Below, piece after piece: positions 53,433 through 61,721 of a DNA stretch of 64,000 nt. Made by a program: the position numbers and the translations under genes. The notes beneath the pieces were generated by a model. It was given only the letters and a program-made list of their open reading frames with translations, did no database searches and was not told where the DNA came from. The first letter of the stretch is position 1, and every line of letters starts with the position of its first letter. This DNA is from an uncultured Rhodocyclaceae bacterium (GTDB lineage Bacteria > Pseudomonadota > Gammaproteobacteria > Burkholderiales > Rhodocyclaceae): contig CAKQRL010000007.1 of NCBI GenBank assembly GCA_934271525.1, positions 12,680 to 76,679 on the forward strand, given 5' to 3'.

Positions 53433-53483
53433 TCCACGGTCAACGAATAAATTTTTTCAAAATTTTAAAGCGTTGACCGTGGA
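53433..53483. repeat. outward inverted 12-mer pair (51 bp) between panB and panC
   Basis: TCCACGGTCAAC 53433-53444 and GTTGACCGTGGA 53472-53483 around ATAAATTTTTTCAAAATTTT. A possible intra-operon terminator or attenuator. Confidence 0.78.
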
Positions 53484-53490
53484 TTTTTGT

Positions 53491-54300
53491 TTAATAACAA
53501 TGTTCTTTTGCAGGGAAAGAACCATTTTTGATGGAATCAACCGCAAGCGTTATGGCATTTTGAATGCAATCCGAATCCGCCATAAAATTGCGCACAAATT
53601 TGGCTTTTTTGCCGGGCGGAATGTCCAACATATCGTAAATCACCAACACCTGCCCGCGCGTTTGGGCTCCCGCGCCAATGCCGATGGTAATTAAAGCCGT
53701 TTCACATGTAATTTCATAAGCCAAATCAGAAGGAATGGCTTCCAAAACCATCATTGTGGCGCCGGCATCTTGCAACGCCAATGCGGAGTCTTTTAAATAA
53801 CGTGCGGATTTTTCATCCTTGCCTTGCACTTTGTAACCCATCACATGCACCGATTGCGGCGTTAAACCAATATGCGCGCAAACAGGAATACCTCGCGAAG
53901 TTAAAAACCGCACGGTGTCTGCCATTTCTGCGCCGCCTTCAATTTTGACCATTTGCGCGCCTGCTGCCATCAACTGCACGGCGTTTTCAAAGGTTTTTTC
54001 GGGCGAAATTTGGGAAGTGCCAAACGGCATATCCGACAAAATAAACGGCACAGCGCAACCACGTTTGACGTTTTTTGTGTGATAAATAATATCCGCCAAA
54101 GTTACAGGCAAGGTTGTGTCTTGCCCTTGGATAACATTGCCCAAAGAATCGCCAATCAAAATGCAGTCGGCGCCAGCCAATTCCAACATTTTGGCAAAGC
54201 TTGCGTCATAACCCGTAAACATTGCGATTTTTTCGCCGTTGTTTGCCTTTTTAAACAAATCACTTTGCGTTAAGCGGCGCGTGATGGTGTGCGAAGACAT
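53491..54300 (-). CDS. panB: 3-methyl-2-oxobutanoate hydroxymethyltransferase
   Basis: 269 residues. First step of pantothenate synthesis. FTGYDASFAKMLELAGADCILIGDSLGNVIQGQDTTLPVTLADIIYHTKNVKRG, MVKIEGG, HIGLTPQSVHVMGYKVQGK, ALQDAGATMMVLEAIP are all conserved. Upstream folK is about 40 bp away. Confidence 0.95.
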   Translation of the reverse strand: MSSHTITRRLTQSDLFKKANNGEKIAMFTGYDASFAKMLELAGADCILIGDSLGNVIQGQDTTLPVTLADIIYHTKNVKRGCAVPFILSDMPFGTSQISPEKTFENAVQLMAAGAQMVKIEGGAEMADTVRFLTSRGIPVCAHIGLTPQSVHVMGYKVQGKDEKSARYLKDSALALQDAGATMMVLEAIPSDLAYEITCETALITIGIGAGAQTRGQVLVIYDMLDIPPGKKAKFVRNFMADSDCIQNAITLAVDSIKNGSFPAKEHCY

Positions 54301-54340
54301 GAAAAGTCCTTAATCAAAAAAACGCAATGTAACAAAAAAG

Positions 54341-54829
54341 TTACGCATTTAAAAGACGAATTTTTTGCATAGCAACAGCGGGAATCCACGCTGCCGCACG
54401 CCCGCGATTTGGAATTTCCAAATCCGGCGCAATTTCTAAAAGCGGGCGCAACACAAAGGCACGCAAATGCAAACGTGGGTGCGGAATAGTTAAGGCAGAA
54501 GTTTTCAAAATACAGTCATCAAACAACAACAAATCCAAATCCAAGGTTCTAGGCGCGTTTAAAAACAAACGTTCTCGCCCAAAATCTTGCTCAATTTTTT
54601 GGAGATTTTTTAAACAATCCAAAGGCGATAACTCGGTTTTTAAAAACGCCACGGCGTTTAAAAAATCGTTTTGATTGGCATAACCAATCGGCGCACTTTG
54701 AAAAATGGAAGATTGTTGAATAAGCGCAGTTTTTGGCATTGCGGCAAGCGCGGAAAATGCTGCGTTTAAAATATTTTTTGAGTCGCCCAAATTACTGCCC
54801 AAAGCAACAAAAACATTGGCGGATTTCAT
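54341..54829 (-). CDS. folK: 6-hydroxymethyl-dihydropterin pyrophosphokinase
   Basis: 162 residues from ATG 54829 (MKSANVFVALGSNLGDSKNILNAAF). Folate pathway enzyme. FVALGSNLGD, APIGYANQNDFLNAV, FGRERLFLNAPRTLDLDLLLFDD and IPHPRLHLRAFVLRPLLEI are diagnostic. An open frame extends upstream through a 12-mer pair, but family alignment places the start at 54829. Confidence 0.94.
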   Translation of the reverse strand: MKSANVFVALGSNLGDSKNILNAAFSALAAMPKTALIQQSSIFQSAPIGYANQNDFLNAVAFLKTELSPLDCLKNLQKIEQDFGRERLFLNAPRTLDLDLLLFDDCILKTSALTIPHPRLHLRAFVLRPLLEIAPDLEIPNRGRAAAWIPAVAMQKIRLLNA

Positions 54830-54853
54830 TGTTTTTTTTGAAAATTTTTTGTT

Positions 54854-54898
54854 GTTTACCGTGGAATTTTGCAAAAAAAGCAATTTTCCACGGTCAAC
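54854..54898. repeat. inward inverted 12-mer pair between pcnB and folK (45 bp)
   Basis: GTTTACCGTGGA 54854-54865 and TCCACGGTCAAC 54887-54898 facing each other around AATTTTGC-AAAAAAA-GCAATTTT. Same 45-bp spacing as the pair in the rluB leader. The right copy is directly continued by GTGGATTTTTTTTGAAAATT, a partial third core. Confidence 0.78.
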
Positions 54899-54916
54899 GT
54901 GGATTTTTTTTGAAAA

Positions 54917-56215
54917 TTATTCTGTTGCGCCTTTTTTCTTTTGTTTCAAACGGCGGCGTTTTTTGATTCCGCGCGCCGATGCTGGCAAATCGGCGAGCAT
55001 TCGGGCGCGCGTTTTTTCATCCGCATATTGAAAATCATCCCACCAACGCACCAATTCTTCGGATACTTCGCCCACTTGCTGGCGCAAACTCAAAAAATCA
55101 AATGCCGCGCGAAAACGCGATTGCGCCAACAAATTGTAAGCGCGGCGGGCTTGGCGTTTTTCAAAACGCGGCTGCAAAGCCCAAATGTCGCGCACATCGC
55201 CCAAAATGCGGCGCGGCACGGCAAGTTTGCTGGCGCGGTTTTCCAAAACTTCATCCATGGCGGCGTTTAAGGATTCTACCAACGGTGCACTTTCTTTCAA
55301 ACGCTCCCAACGCTCGCGCACTTGTTGCCACAACAATGTGGCAAACAAAAATCCAGTGGAAATGCCTTTGCCCTGCGCAATGCGGCGGTCGGTGTTGCCA
55401 AGCGACAACCGAATAAACTTGCGCCCTTCGGGATAAGCAATCACGGCATCCAAAAGCGGCAACAAGCCTTTGTCTAGCCGAAATTCGCGCAACTGCCGCA
55501 AGCATTTTAAGGATTGCCCGCAGGTGAAAACTTTCACCGTTTCATCAAAAAGCCTTGCGGGCGGCTCGTTTTCTAAAAGTTTAGCCATCTCAAAAATTGG
55601 CGCTGCCGTATCTTTTGCAATGGTCATTTGCAGTTTGGCAGACAAACGCACAGCGCGCAGCATACGCACAGGGTCTTCGCGATAACGTTCTATTGGCTCA
55701 CCAATTGCCACAATTTGCCGATTTTTTAAGTCCGATACGCCGTCAAAATAATCGGTAATGGTTTCATTCACAGGGTCGTAATAAAGTGCATTCACGGTGA
55801 AATCGCGCCGCGTGGCATCTTCCTTTTGGTTGCCAAATTGATTGTCGCTCATCAAGCGGCCTTCATCTGTTGTTCTGCCCTGCCCTTTGGCGCGAAAGGT
55901 TGTTACTTCAATGGTTTCGTGATTCATCGCCACATGCACAATCTTAAAACGCCGCCCGATTTTGCGCGCACGCTGAAAGCAGTCGCAAACTTCATCTGGC
56001 GTGGCATTGGTTGCCACGTCAAAATCTTTTGGCGGAATGTTTAAGAGCAAATCCCGCACGGCGCCGCCCACAACAAAGGCTTCAAAATGATTTTTGCGCA
56101 AAATTTCGCACACGCGGCGCGCGCCCGGGCTAATGGAATCGCGCGTAATGCCGTGTTCGCGCGGTGAATACACCTTTTTTTTGAATAGAAGTTTTTGAAC
56201 CAACTTGCCTAGCAT
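54917..56215 (-). CDS. pcnB: poly(A) polymerase I
   Basis: 432 residues from ATG 56215, overlapping the rnc stop by 7 bp. Adds 3' A tails that promote RNA decay. Class II nucleotidyltransferase motif FVVGGAVRDLLLNIPPKDFDVATNATPDEV with DxD, then RRDFTVNALYYDP, the FRYREDPVRMLRAVRLSAKL-type block and a basic C-terminus (ARGIKKRRRLKQKKKGATE). CCA-adding enzyme is the close alternative, but length and tail favour PcnB. Confidence 0.93.
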   Translation of the reverse strand: MLGKLVQKLLFKKKVYSPREHGITRDSISPGARRVCEILRKNHFEAFVVGGAVRDLLLNIPPKDFDVATNATPDEVCDCFQRARKIGRRFKIVHVAMNHETIEVTTFRAKGQGRTTDEGRLMSDNQFGNQKEDATRRDFTVNALYYDPVNETITDYFDGVSDLKNRQIVAIGEPIERYREDPVRMLRAVRLSAKLQMTIAKDTAAPIFEMAKLLENEPPARLFDETVKVFTCGQSLKCLRQLREFRLDKGLLPLLDAVIAYPEGRKFIRLSLGNTDRRIAQGKGISTGFLFATLLWQQVRERWERLKESAPLVESLNAAMDEVLENRASKLAVPRRILGDVRDIWALQPRFEKRQARRAYNLLAQSRFRAAFDFLSLRQQVGEVSEELVRWWDDFQYADEKTRARMLADLPASARGIKKRRRLKQKKKGATE

Positions 56216-56868
56216 TGTTGTAATTGTGATAAACAAAGGGCGGCGGCTTTTTGTTCGGCTTCTCGCACAGATTTGGCGCTTGATTCGCCTTTAATCTTGC
56301 CAACCACGCATTCTACCCAAAAGGTTTTGTTGTGGTCTGCCCCCGATTCTTTGACCAAATGGTATTGCGGCAATGCCTTTTTTTTGCCCTGCACGTATTC
56401 TTGTAAGCGGGATTTTGGGTCTTTTTGCGGTTGCGTTAAATTAATTTGGGCAATTTTATCTTGGTAAAACTTGCTAATAACCTTTTTTGCCGATTCAAAA
56501 CCCGAATCCACAAAAACCGCACCAAAAATTGCTTCCATTGCATCTGCCAAAATGGAATCGGGAAGCAACGCGTGTTTTTTTTCGCCTTCGCCCAAATGCA
56601 AAAAATCGCGCAAATGAAGATTTTTGGCAATCTCCGCAAGCACAGATTCTTTGACCAAATTGGCACGCAAGCGCGACAACTGCCCTTCGTCCAAATGCGG
56701 GAATTTTTGGTAAAGCAAAAACGCCACCACAAAATCCAAAACGCCATCGCCCAAAAATTCCAAGCGTTCATTGTGCGGTGTGCCAAAACTGCGGTGCGTC
56801 AAGGCTTCTTTCAAAATGGCTGGATTTTGAAAGGTATAACCCAACACCGCATGCAAAGTCTTATTCAA
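56209..56868 (-). CDS. rnc: ribonuclease III
   Basis: 219 residues. Double-strand-specific endoribonuclease. ERLEFLGDGVLDFVVAFLLY (signature), DSILADAMEAIFGAVFVDSGF with the metal-binding acidic residues, then a C-terminal dsRNA-binding domain (KSRLQEYVQGKKKALPQYHLVKESGADHNKTFWVECVVGKIKGESSAKSVREAEQKAAALCL). It follows DUF4845; era, its usual partner, is not downstream and pcnB is there instead. Confidence 0.95.
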   Translation of the reverse strand: MNKTLHAVLGYTFQNPAILKEALTHRSFGTPHNERLEFLGDGVLDFVVAFLLYQKFPHLDEGQLSRLRANLVKESVLAEIAKNLHLRDFLHLGEGEKKHALLPDSILADAMEAIFGAVFVDSGFESAKKVISKFYQDKIAQINLTQPQKDPKSRLQEYVQGKKKALPQYHLVKESGADHNKTFWVECVVGKIKGESSAKSVREAEQKAAALCLSQLQQC

Positions 56869-56874
56869 TTTGAA

Positions 56875-57288
56875 TTAGTCTAGAATGCCGCGATCACTGC
56901 GCGCACTGCGGGCAACGCGCGGACCATTGCCGGTGGAAGTGTAATAATCCAAAACCAAATAAACATTCCAAAAAAGCGGGATGCGTTTTTCATAATCCGC
57001 CGTGATTTCCCACTGACCGCCCACTTTTTTGAAACGCAGTTTGGAAGAATCAATTTCCAAATAATCCACATCAGCAAATTTGTCATAAGTGCGCATCAAA
57101 TCTTTTTTTGTGGCGTTTGGTCCTTCTTTGTTAACGGTGGCGTGAATGTTCTTTTTCACCTTATAAAACTCGGTTACCGCAGGCAGAACCTTCATCGCAA
57201 GCATTGAGCCAACAACTAGGAAAAAACCCGCAATCGCCACACCCCACAAGGTGATGCCCCTTTGTTTTTTTAAATTATTGAACAACAT
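56875..57288 (-). CDS. DUF4845 membrane protein
   Basis: 137 residues from ATG 57288, supported by AAGGAG 9 nt upstream. One membrane helix (ITLWGVAIAGFFLVVGSMLAMKVLPAVTEFYKVKKN) then a small periplasmic domain. The family almost always lies between lepB and rnc, as here; its role is unknown, perhaps in envelope protein handling. Confidence 0.87.
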   Translation of the reverse strand: MLFNNLKKQRGITLWGVAIAGFFLVVGSMLAMKVLPAVTEFYKVKKNIHATVNKEGPNATKKDLMRTYDKFADVDYLEIDSSKLRFKKVGGQWEITADYEKRIPLFWNVYLVLDYYTSTGNGPRVARSARSDRGILD

Positions 57289-57333
57289 ATTCTTCTCCTT
57301 CACATTAAAAAAATTTTATAACCTTTTGGCGCG

Positions 57334-58125
57334 TTAAGAAAGAGACAACCCCACACGCGACATTTCCCCCAAATGCAACCAAATTAAAAACGCGCGCCCG
57401 ATGACATTTTCATCCGGCACAAAACCCCACGCGCGAGAATCCAAGCTGTTGTCGCGGTTGTCGCCCATCACAAAATAATGATTTTCCGGCACTGTGCAAC
57501 GCACGCCGTTGGTATCAAAACGTTGACAATATTCATCACCCGGAAAATTAAAAGGTAGCGAAAATAATTCCCGCGCGTTTTTGTCGTTCAAATAACGAAA
57601 TTTGCGCTGCCCAATTTGCGTTTCAAACTGCTCGGAATAATACATGCGGGACGGGTGAAAATAATCTTCAATTTGTTTGACGGGGAAAACTTCACCATTT
57701 ACTTTTAAAACTTTATTTTGGTATTCCAAAACATCGCCACCCACGGCAACAACGCGTTTAATAAAATCTATTTTTGGGTCTTCGGGATGGCGAAAAACCA
57801 TCACATCGCCTTTTTTGGGATTATTTAAAGCGATGATTTTTTGATTTAAAACCGGTAAGCGAATGCCATATTCAAATTTATTGACCAAAATAAAATCGCC
57901 GGTAATTAACGTGGGCACCATAGAATCCGAGGGAATTTTAAAGGGTTCCACCACAAAAGAGCGCAACAAAAAAACAATCAACAACACCCAAAAAAAATCC
58001 GCACCCCAAACCACCCAAATGGGCGATTTTTCTTCATCCTTGCGCTTTTTGCGCGTGATTAAATCGGCAACATACAACACGCCGCTTACCACAACCAAAA
58101 TAAACAACAAAAGCGAAAAATCCAT
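57334..58125 (-). CDS. lepB: signal peptidase I
   Basis: 263 residues. Two N-terminal membrane helices (LLLFILVVVSGVLYVADLI; WVVWGADFFWVLLIVFLLRSFVV), then FKIPSDSMVPTLITGDFILVNKFEYG with the catalytic Ser and DFIKRVVAVGGD with the catalytic Lys. C-terminal GDNRDNSLDSRAWGFVPDENVIGRAF is box E. Located downstream of lepA. Confidence 0.96.
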   Translation of the reverse strand: MDFSLLLFILVVVSGVLYVADLITRKKRKDEEKSPIWVVWGADFFWVLLIVFLLRSFVVEPFKIPSDSMVPTLITGDFILVNKFEYGIRLPVLNQKIIALNNPKKGDVMVFRHPEDPKIDFIKRVVAVGGDVLEYQNKVLKVNGEVFPVKQIEDYFHPSRMYYSEQFETQIGQRKFRYLNDKNARELFSLPFNFPGDEYCQRFDTNGVRCTVPENHYFVMGDNRDNSLDSRAWGFVPDENVIGRAFLIWLHLGEMSRVGLSLS

Positions 58126-58191
58126 TTTTTTGATTTCAACAATAAAATTTAAAAAAACAAGCGCATTATTTTATTTTCAAAAAAATTTTAA

Positions 58192-58237
58192 GTCGACCGT
58201 GGAAAAACAAAAAATATTTCAAAAATCCACGGTCAAC
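58192..58237. repeat. inward inverted 12-mer pair between lepA and lepB
   Basis: GTCGACCGTGGA (one mismatch) 58192-58203 and TCCACGGTCAAC 58226-58237 facing each other, 46 bp, with TTTATTTTTTTCAAAAATT beyond the right copy. Confidence 0.72.
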
Positions 58238-58256
58238 GCTTTATTTTTTTCAAAAA

Positions 58257-60047
58257 TTACGAATCGGTTCTTAAAACCGCCAAAAATGCTTCTTGTGGAA
58301 TTTCAATGGCGCCCACTTGTTTCATACGTTTTTTACCTGCCTTTTGTTTTTCTAATAATTTTTTCTTGCGCGTAATATCGCCGCCATAACATTTTGCCAA
58401 CACATCTTTGCGCAAGGCTTTGACATTTTCGCGCGCAATAATATGCGAGCCAATTGCCGCTTGAATCGCCACTTCATACATTTGGCGCGGAATTAAAGCG
58501 CGCATTTTGGCAACCAATTCTCTGCCGCGGTATTGCGCATTGGCGCGGTGAATAATCACCGACAATGCATCCACTTTCTCGCCGTTTATCAACACATCCA
58601 ACTTCACCACATCCGCCGTTTGGTAACATTTGAATTCATAATCCAAGGAAGCATAACCGCGCGAGACGGATTTTAATTTATCAAAAAAATCCATCACCAC
58701 TTCTGCCATCGGCATTTCATAAACCAATTTCACTTGCCTGCCGTGGTAATGCATATCCTTTTGCACACCGCGTTTTTGGTTGCAAAGCGTCATTACTGCG
58801 CCCAAATAATCTTGTGGCACAAAAATAGAGGTTTCAATAATCGGTTCGCGAATTTCGGCAATTTTTTGGGTCTCCGGCAAATGCGCGGGGTTTTCCACAA
58901 TTTTTAAAGTGCCATCGGTCAATAACACTTCGTAAATCACTGTGGGCGCGGTGGTGATTAAATTTTGGTCAAATTCGCGCTCCAAACGCTCTTGCACAAT
59001 TTCCATGTGCAACAACCCCAAAAATCCACAACGAAAACCAAAACCCAAAGCTTGGGAGACTTCGGGTTCAAAATGCAAAGAGGCATCGTTTAATTGCAAT
59101 TTTTCCAAAGATTCACGCAAGGAATCGTATTGATTGGCTTCAACCGGATAAAGCCCCGCAAAAACTTGCGGTTTGATTTCTTTAAAACCCGGCAAGGCTT
59201 GGTCTGCTTTTTTTTCGTTTAAAGTAATGGTGTCGCCCACTTTGGCGCTGGAAAGTTCTTTGATGCCGGCAATCACAAAACCAACTTCTCCCGCCGATAA
59301 ACAATCACGCACCACTGAGCGCGGTGAAAAAACACCCACTTGTTCGCACAAATAAGTGGATTTTGTAGACATCAAATAAATTTTATCTTTGGGGCGCAAC
59401 ACGCCATCTACCACGCGCACCAATATCACCACGCCTACGTAATTGTCAAACCACGAATCAATAATCAAAGCTTTTAAAGGCGCATTCGCATCACCTTTTG
59501 GCGCAGGAACTTTATTGACCACCAATTCCAAAATATCATCAATACCTTGCCCCGTTTTGGCAGAAGCCAAAACGGCGTTTTGGGCATCAATGCCAATCAC
59601 ATCTTCAATTTCTGCTTTGGCAGAATCGGGATCGGCGCTGGGCAAATCAATTTTGTTTAAAACGGGCAAAACTTCAACGTTTAAATCTATGGCGGTGTAA
59701 CAATTGGCAACCGTTTGCGCTTCCACACCTTGCGAAGCATCAACCACCAAAAGCGCGCCTTCACAAGCACAAAGCGAGCGTGAAACTTCATAAGAAAAAT
59801 CCACATGCCCGGGCGTGTCAATTAAATTCAAATGGTAAGTGTTGCCATCTTTTGCCACATAATTTAAAGAAGCCGTTTGCGCTTTAATGGTAATGCCGCG
59901 TTCTTTTTCAATTTCCATTGAATCCAACACTTGACTTTCCATTTCGCGCGAAGACAAACCGCCACAGCGTTCAATCAAACGGTCGGCAAGGGTGGATTTT
60001 CCATGGTCAATGTGCGCGATAATTGAAAAATTGCGAATGTTGTTCAT
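58257..60047 (-). CDS. lepA: elongation factor 4 (LepA)
   Basis: 596 residues. Ribosome-associated GTPase. IRNFSIIAHIDHGKSTLADRLIE (G1), RGITIKAQTASLNY (G2), LIDTPGHVDFSYEVSRSL (G3), VLNKIDLPSADP (G4). The LepA-specific C-terminal domain ends with YGGDITRKKKLLEKQKAGKKRMKQVGAIEIPQEAFLAVLRTDS. First gene of the lepA-lepB-DUF4845-rnc series. Confidence 0.97.
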   Translation of the reverse strand: MNNIRNFSIIAHIDHGKSTLADRLIERCGGLSSREMESQVLDSMEIEKERGITIKAQTASLNYVAKDGNTYHLNLIDTPGHVDFSYEVSRSLCACEGALLVVDASQGVEAQTVANCYTAIDLNVEVLPVLNKIDLPSADPDSAKAEIEDVIGIDAQNAVLASAKTGQGIDDILELVVNKVPAPKGDANAPLKALIIDSWFDNYVGVVILVRVVDGVLRPKDKIYLMSTKSTYLCEQVGVFSPRSVVRDCLSAGEVGFVIAGIKELSSAKVGDTITLNEKKADQALPGFKEIKPQVFAGLYPVEANQYDSLRESLEKLQLNDASLHFEPEVSQALGFGFRCGFLGLLHMEIVQERLEREFDQNLITTAPTVIYEVLLTDGTLKIVENPAHLPETQKIAEIREPIIETSIFVPQDYLGAVMTLCNQKRGVQKDMHYHGRQVKLVYEMPMAEVVMDFFDKLKSVSRGYASLDYEFKCYQTADVVKLDVLINGEKVDALSVIIHRANAQYRGRELVAKMRALIPRQMYEVAIQAAIGSHIIARENVKALRKDVLAKCYGGDITRKKKLLEKQKAGKKRMKQVGAIEIPQEAFLAVLRTDS

Positions 60048-60076
60048 GGTGGGTTTAATAAAGAAAATGGCGAATT

Positions 60077-60331
60077 TTACATTTTTTCTGCTAATTTTGC
60101 CGCCGCTTCATCAAAATGGTAATGACAAACCTCAACATCTTTAAAAAACAAAACGGGCACGAGAGTATTGTATTTTTTTAATAAATCGGAATGTTGCGGT
60201 AAATCAATGTCTATTATTTGCAACAAATCGCTATCCTTTAAAAACTGCCGAATTGCCTTTTCCATTTGGTAACACAAATGGCAATTTTGGCGATAAAGTA
60301 AACGCCACGGACGATTTTCAAAAGTATTCAT
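60077..60331 (-). CDS. glutaredoxin-like protein (DUF836 type)
   Basis: 84 residues from ATG 60331; a TTG at 60367 would add 12. Thioredoxin-fold start RPWRLLYRQNCHLCYQMEKAIRQFL with a CxxC (CHLC) redox motif, then LLQIIDIDLPQHSDLLKKYNTLVPVLFF, including the cis-Pro context VPVL. Small redox protein of unknown partner. It lies directly upstream of lepA on the same strand. Confidence 0.8.
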   Translation of the reverse strand: MNTFENRPWRLLYRQNCHLCYQMEKAIRQFLKDSDLLQIIDIDLPQHSDLLKKYNTLVPVLFFKDVEVCHYHFDEAAAKLAEKM

Positions 60332-60379
60332 AAAAAAATTATGGTAGAGTAAAATTTCTTCAAACAAAAAAACTTTTAA

Positions 60380-60838
60380 ATGCTTATGTTAAAACTGGAA
60401 TGGTCAAGCGTATTAGACACCGGCATTGAAGAAATTGATAACCAGCACCGCCGCTTGGTTGATTACATCAATGAATTGGGCGAAGCCCGCAAAACAAACG
60501 ATATGAAGCTCGTGGGCAAGGTGATTGACGACACCATAGACTACACCATTTCGCATTTTGGTTTTGAAGAATCACTGATTGAAGAAGCCGGCTACAAAAT
60601 GTTACGCCCACACAAAAAGGTGCATGAATTATTCGTGCGCCGCGTGGCAGACTTTCAAAAACGTTTTAAAGCAGGTGAAGATATTAGCGAAGAATTGCAC
60701 GCGCTTTTATCCCGTTGGCTCGTTAGCCATATTAAACACGATGACCACGCCTACGCAGAATGCGTGAAAAAATATTTGAACCTGCCGGATACGCCCAAAC
60801 GCCAACAAACTTGGATAGAACGCTTTTTTGGAATGTAA
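60380..60838 (+). CDS. bacteriohemerythrin
   Basis: 152 residues. Oxygen-binding di-iron four-helix protein. Ligands in the usual order: His23 (IDNQHRRLV), His59 and Glu63 (SHFGFEESL), His78 and His82 (HKKVHELF), His117 and Asp122 (SHIKHDDHAY). The start is ATG 60380 or ATG 60386, two codons later. It is followed by rpe after 1 bp. Confidence 0.93.
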   Translation: MLMLKLEWSSVLDTGIEEIDNQHRRLVDYINELGEARKTNDMKLVGKVIDDTIDYTISHFGFEESLIEEAGYKMLRPHKKVHELFVRRVADFQKRFKAGEDISEELHALLSRWLVSHIKHDDHAYAECVKKYLNLPDTPKRQQTWIERFFGM

Positions 60839-60839
60839 A

Positions 60840-61583
60840 ATGGCTGATTTTGTAATTGCGCCGAGCATTTTGTCGGCAGATTTTGCGCATTTGGGCGATG
60901 AAATTGAAAACGTGATTAAAAGCGGTGCGGATTGGATTCATTTTGATGTGATGGACAACCATTACGTGCCCAATTTAACCGTTGGACCCATGGTTTTAAA
61001 AGCCATTCGGCCTTTGTGCCGCGTGCCTATTGACGTGCATATTATGGCGCGGCCAGTGGACCAACTCATCACCGAATTTTTGCTCGCCGGTGCTGATTTT
61101 ATTTCCTTTCACCCAGAGGCTAGCGACCATGTGCATCGCAGTTTAAAATTGATTCGCGATGGTCACGCCAAAGCAGGCTTGGCTTTGAACCCGGCAACAT
61201 CTTTGGACGTTTTGGAATTTTTGCTTGACGACATTGATTTTGTGCTTTTAATGAGTGTTAATCCCGGCTTTGGCGGGCAGAGTTTTATCCCCAAAATGCA
61301 AGAAAAAGCGAAAAAAACGCGGGAAATTTTGAAATACCACATGAGTAAAACGGGGCGTTATATTCGTTTGGAGATGGACGGCGGCATTCATGCGGAAAAT
61401 ATCGGCGGCTTGGCGCAAGCAGGTGTGGATACTTTTGTGGCGGGTTCATCTATTTTTGGTCAAAAAAGCCAAAGCGACCCGCATTTTTATGAAACGGCAA
61501 TTCGCACCTTGCGCGCTTTTCTGCCGCGCAACAATCCTTCGCCCTTCACGCCCAACCCTTCTCCTTTTTCTCCTTTTCCTTAA
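60840..61583 (+). CDS. rpe: ribulose-phosphate 3-epimerase
   Basis: 247 residues from ATG 60840. Interconverts ribulose- and xylulose-5-phosphate. IAPSILSADFAHLGDEI, HFDVMDNHYVPNLTVGP, MSVNPGFGGQSFIPKM, EMDGGIHAENI and FVAGSSIFG are intact. About 15 extra residues at the C-terminus form a low-complexity Pro-Ser-Phe tail (PSPFTPNPSPFSPFP) that normal Rpe lacks. Confidence 0.95.
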   Translation: MADFVIAPSILSADFAHLGDEIENVIKSGADWIHFDVMDNHYVPNLTVGPMVLKAIRPLCRVPIDVHIMARPVDQLITEFLLAGADFISFHPEASDHVHRSLKLIRDGHAKAGLALNPATSLDVLEFLLDDIDFVLLMSVNPGFGGQSFIPKMQEKAKKTREILKYHMSKTGRYIRLEMDGGIHAENIGGLAQAGVDTFVAGSSIFGQKSQSDPHFYETAIRTLRAFLPRNNPSPFTPNPSPFSPFP

Positions 61584-61594
61584 AACGCCAAAAA

Positions 61595-61645
61595 TCCACG
61601 GTGAACAAAATATTTTTTTCAAAAAAATTTGGTGTTTACCGTGGA
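61595..61645. repeat. outward inverted 12-mer pair (51 bp) after rpe
   Basis: TCCACGGTGAAC (one mismatch) and GTTTACCGTGGA around ATTTTTTTCAAAAAAATTT. Probable rpe terminator; 12 bp after its stop. Confidence 0.78.
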
Positions 61646-61721
61646 TTTTTGCAAAAAATAAAGGCAGATTTAAAAAATTCGGCATAGACTCAAAGAATCA
61701 AAAAAACAAAGGGTTTTTACA

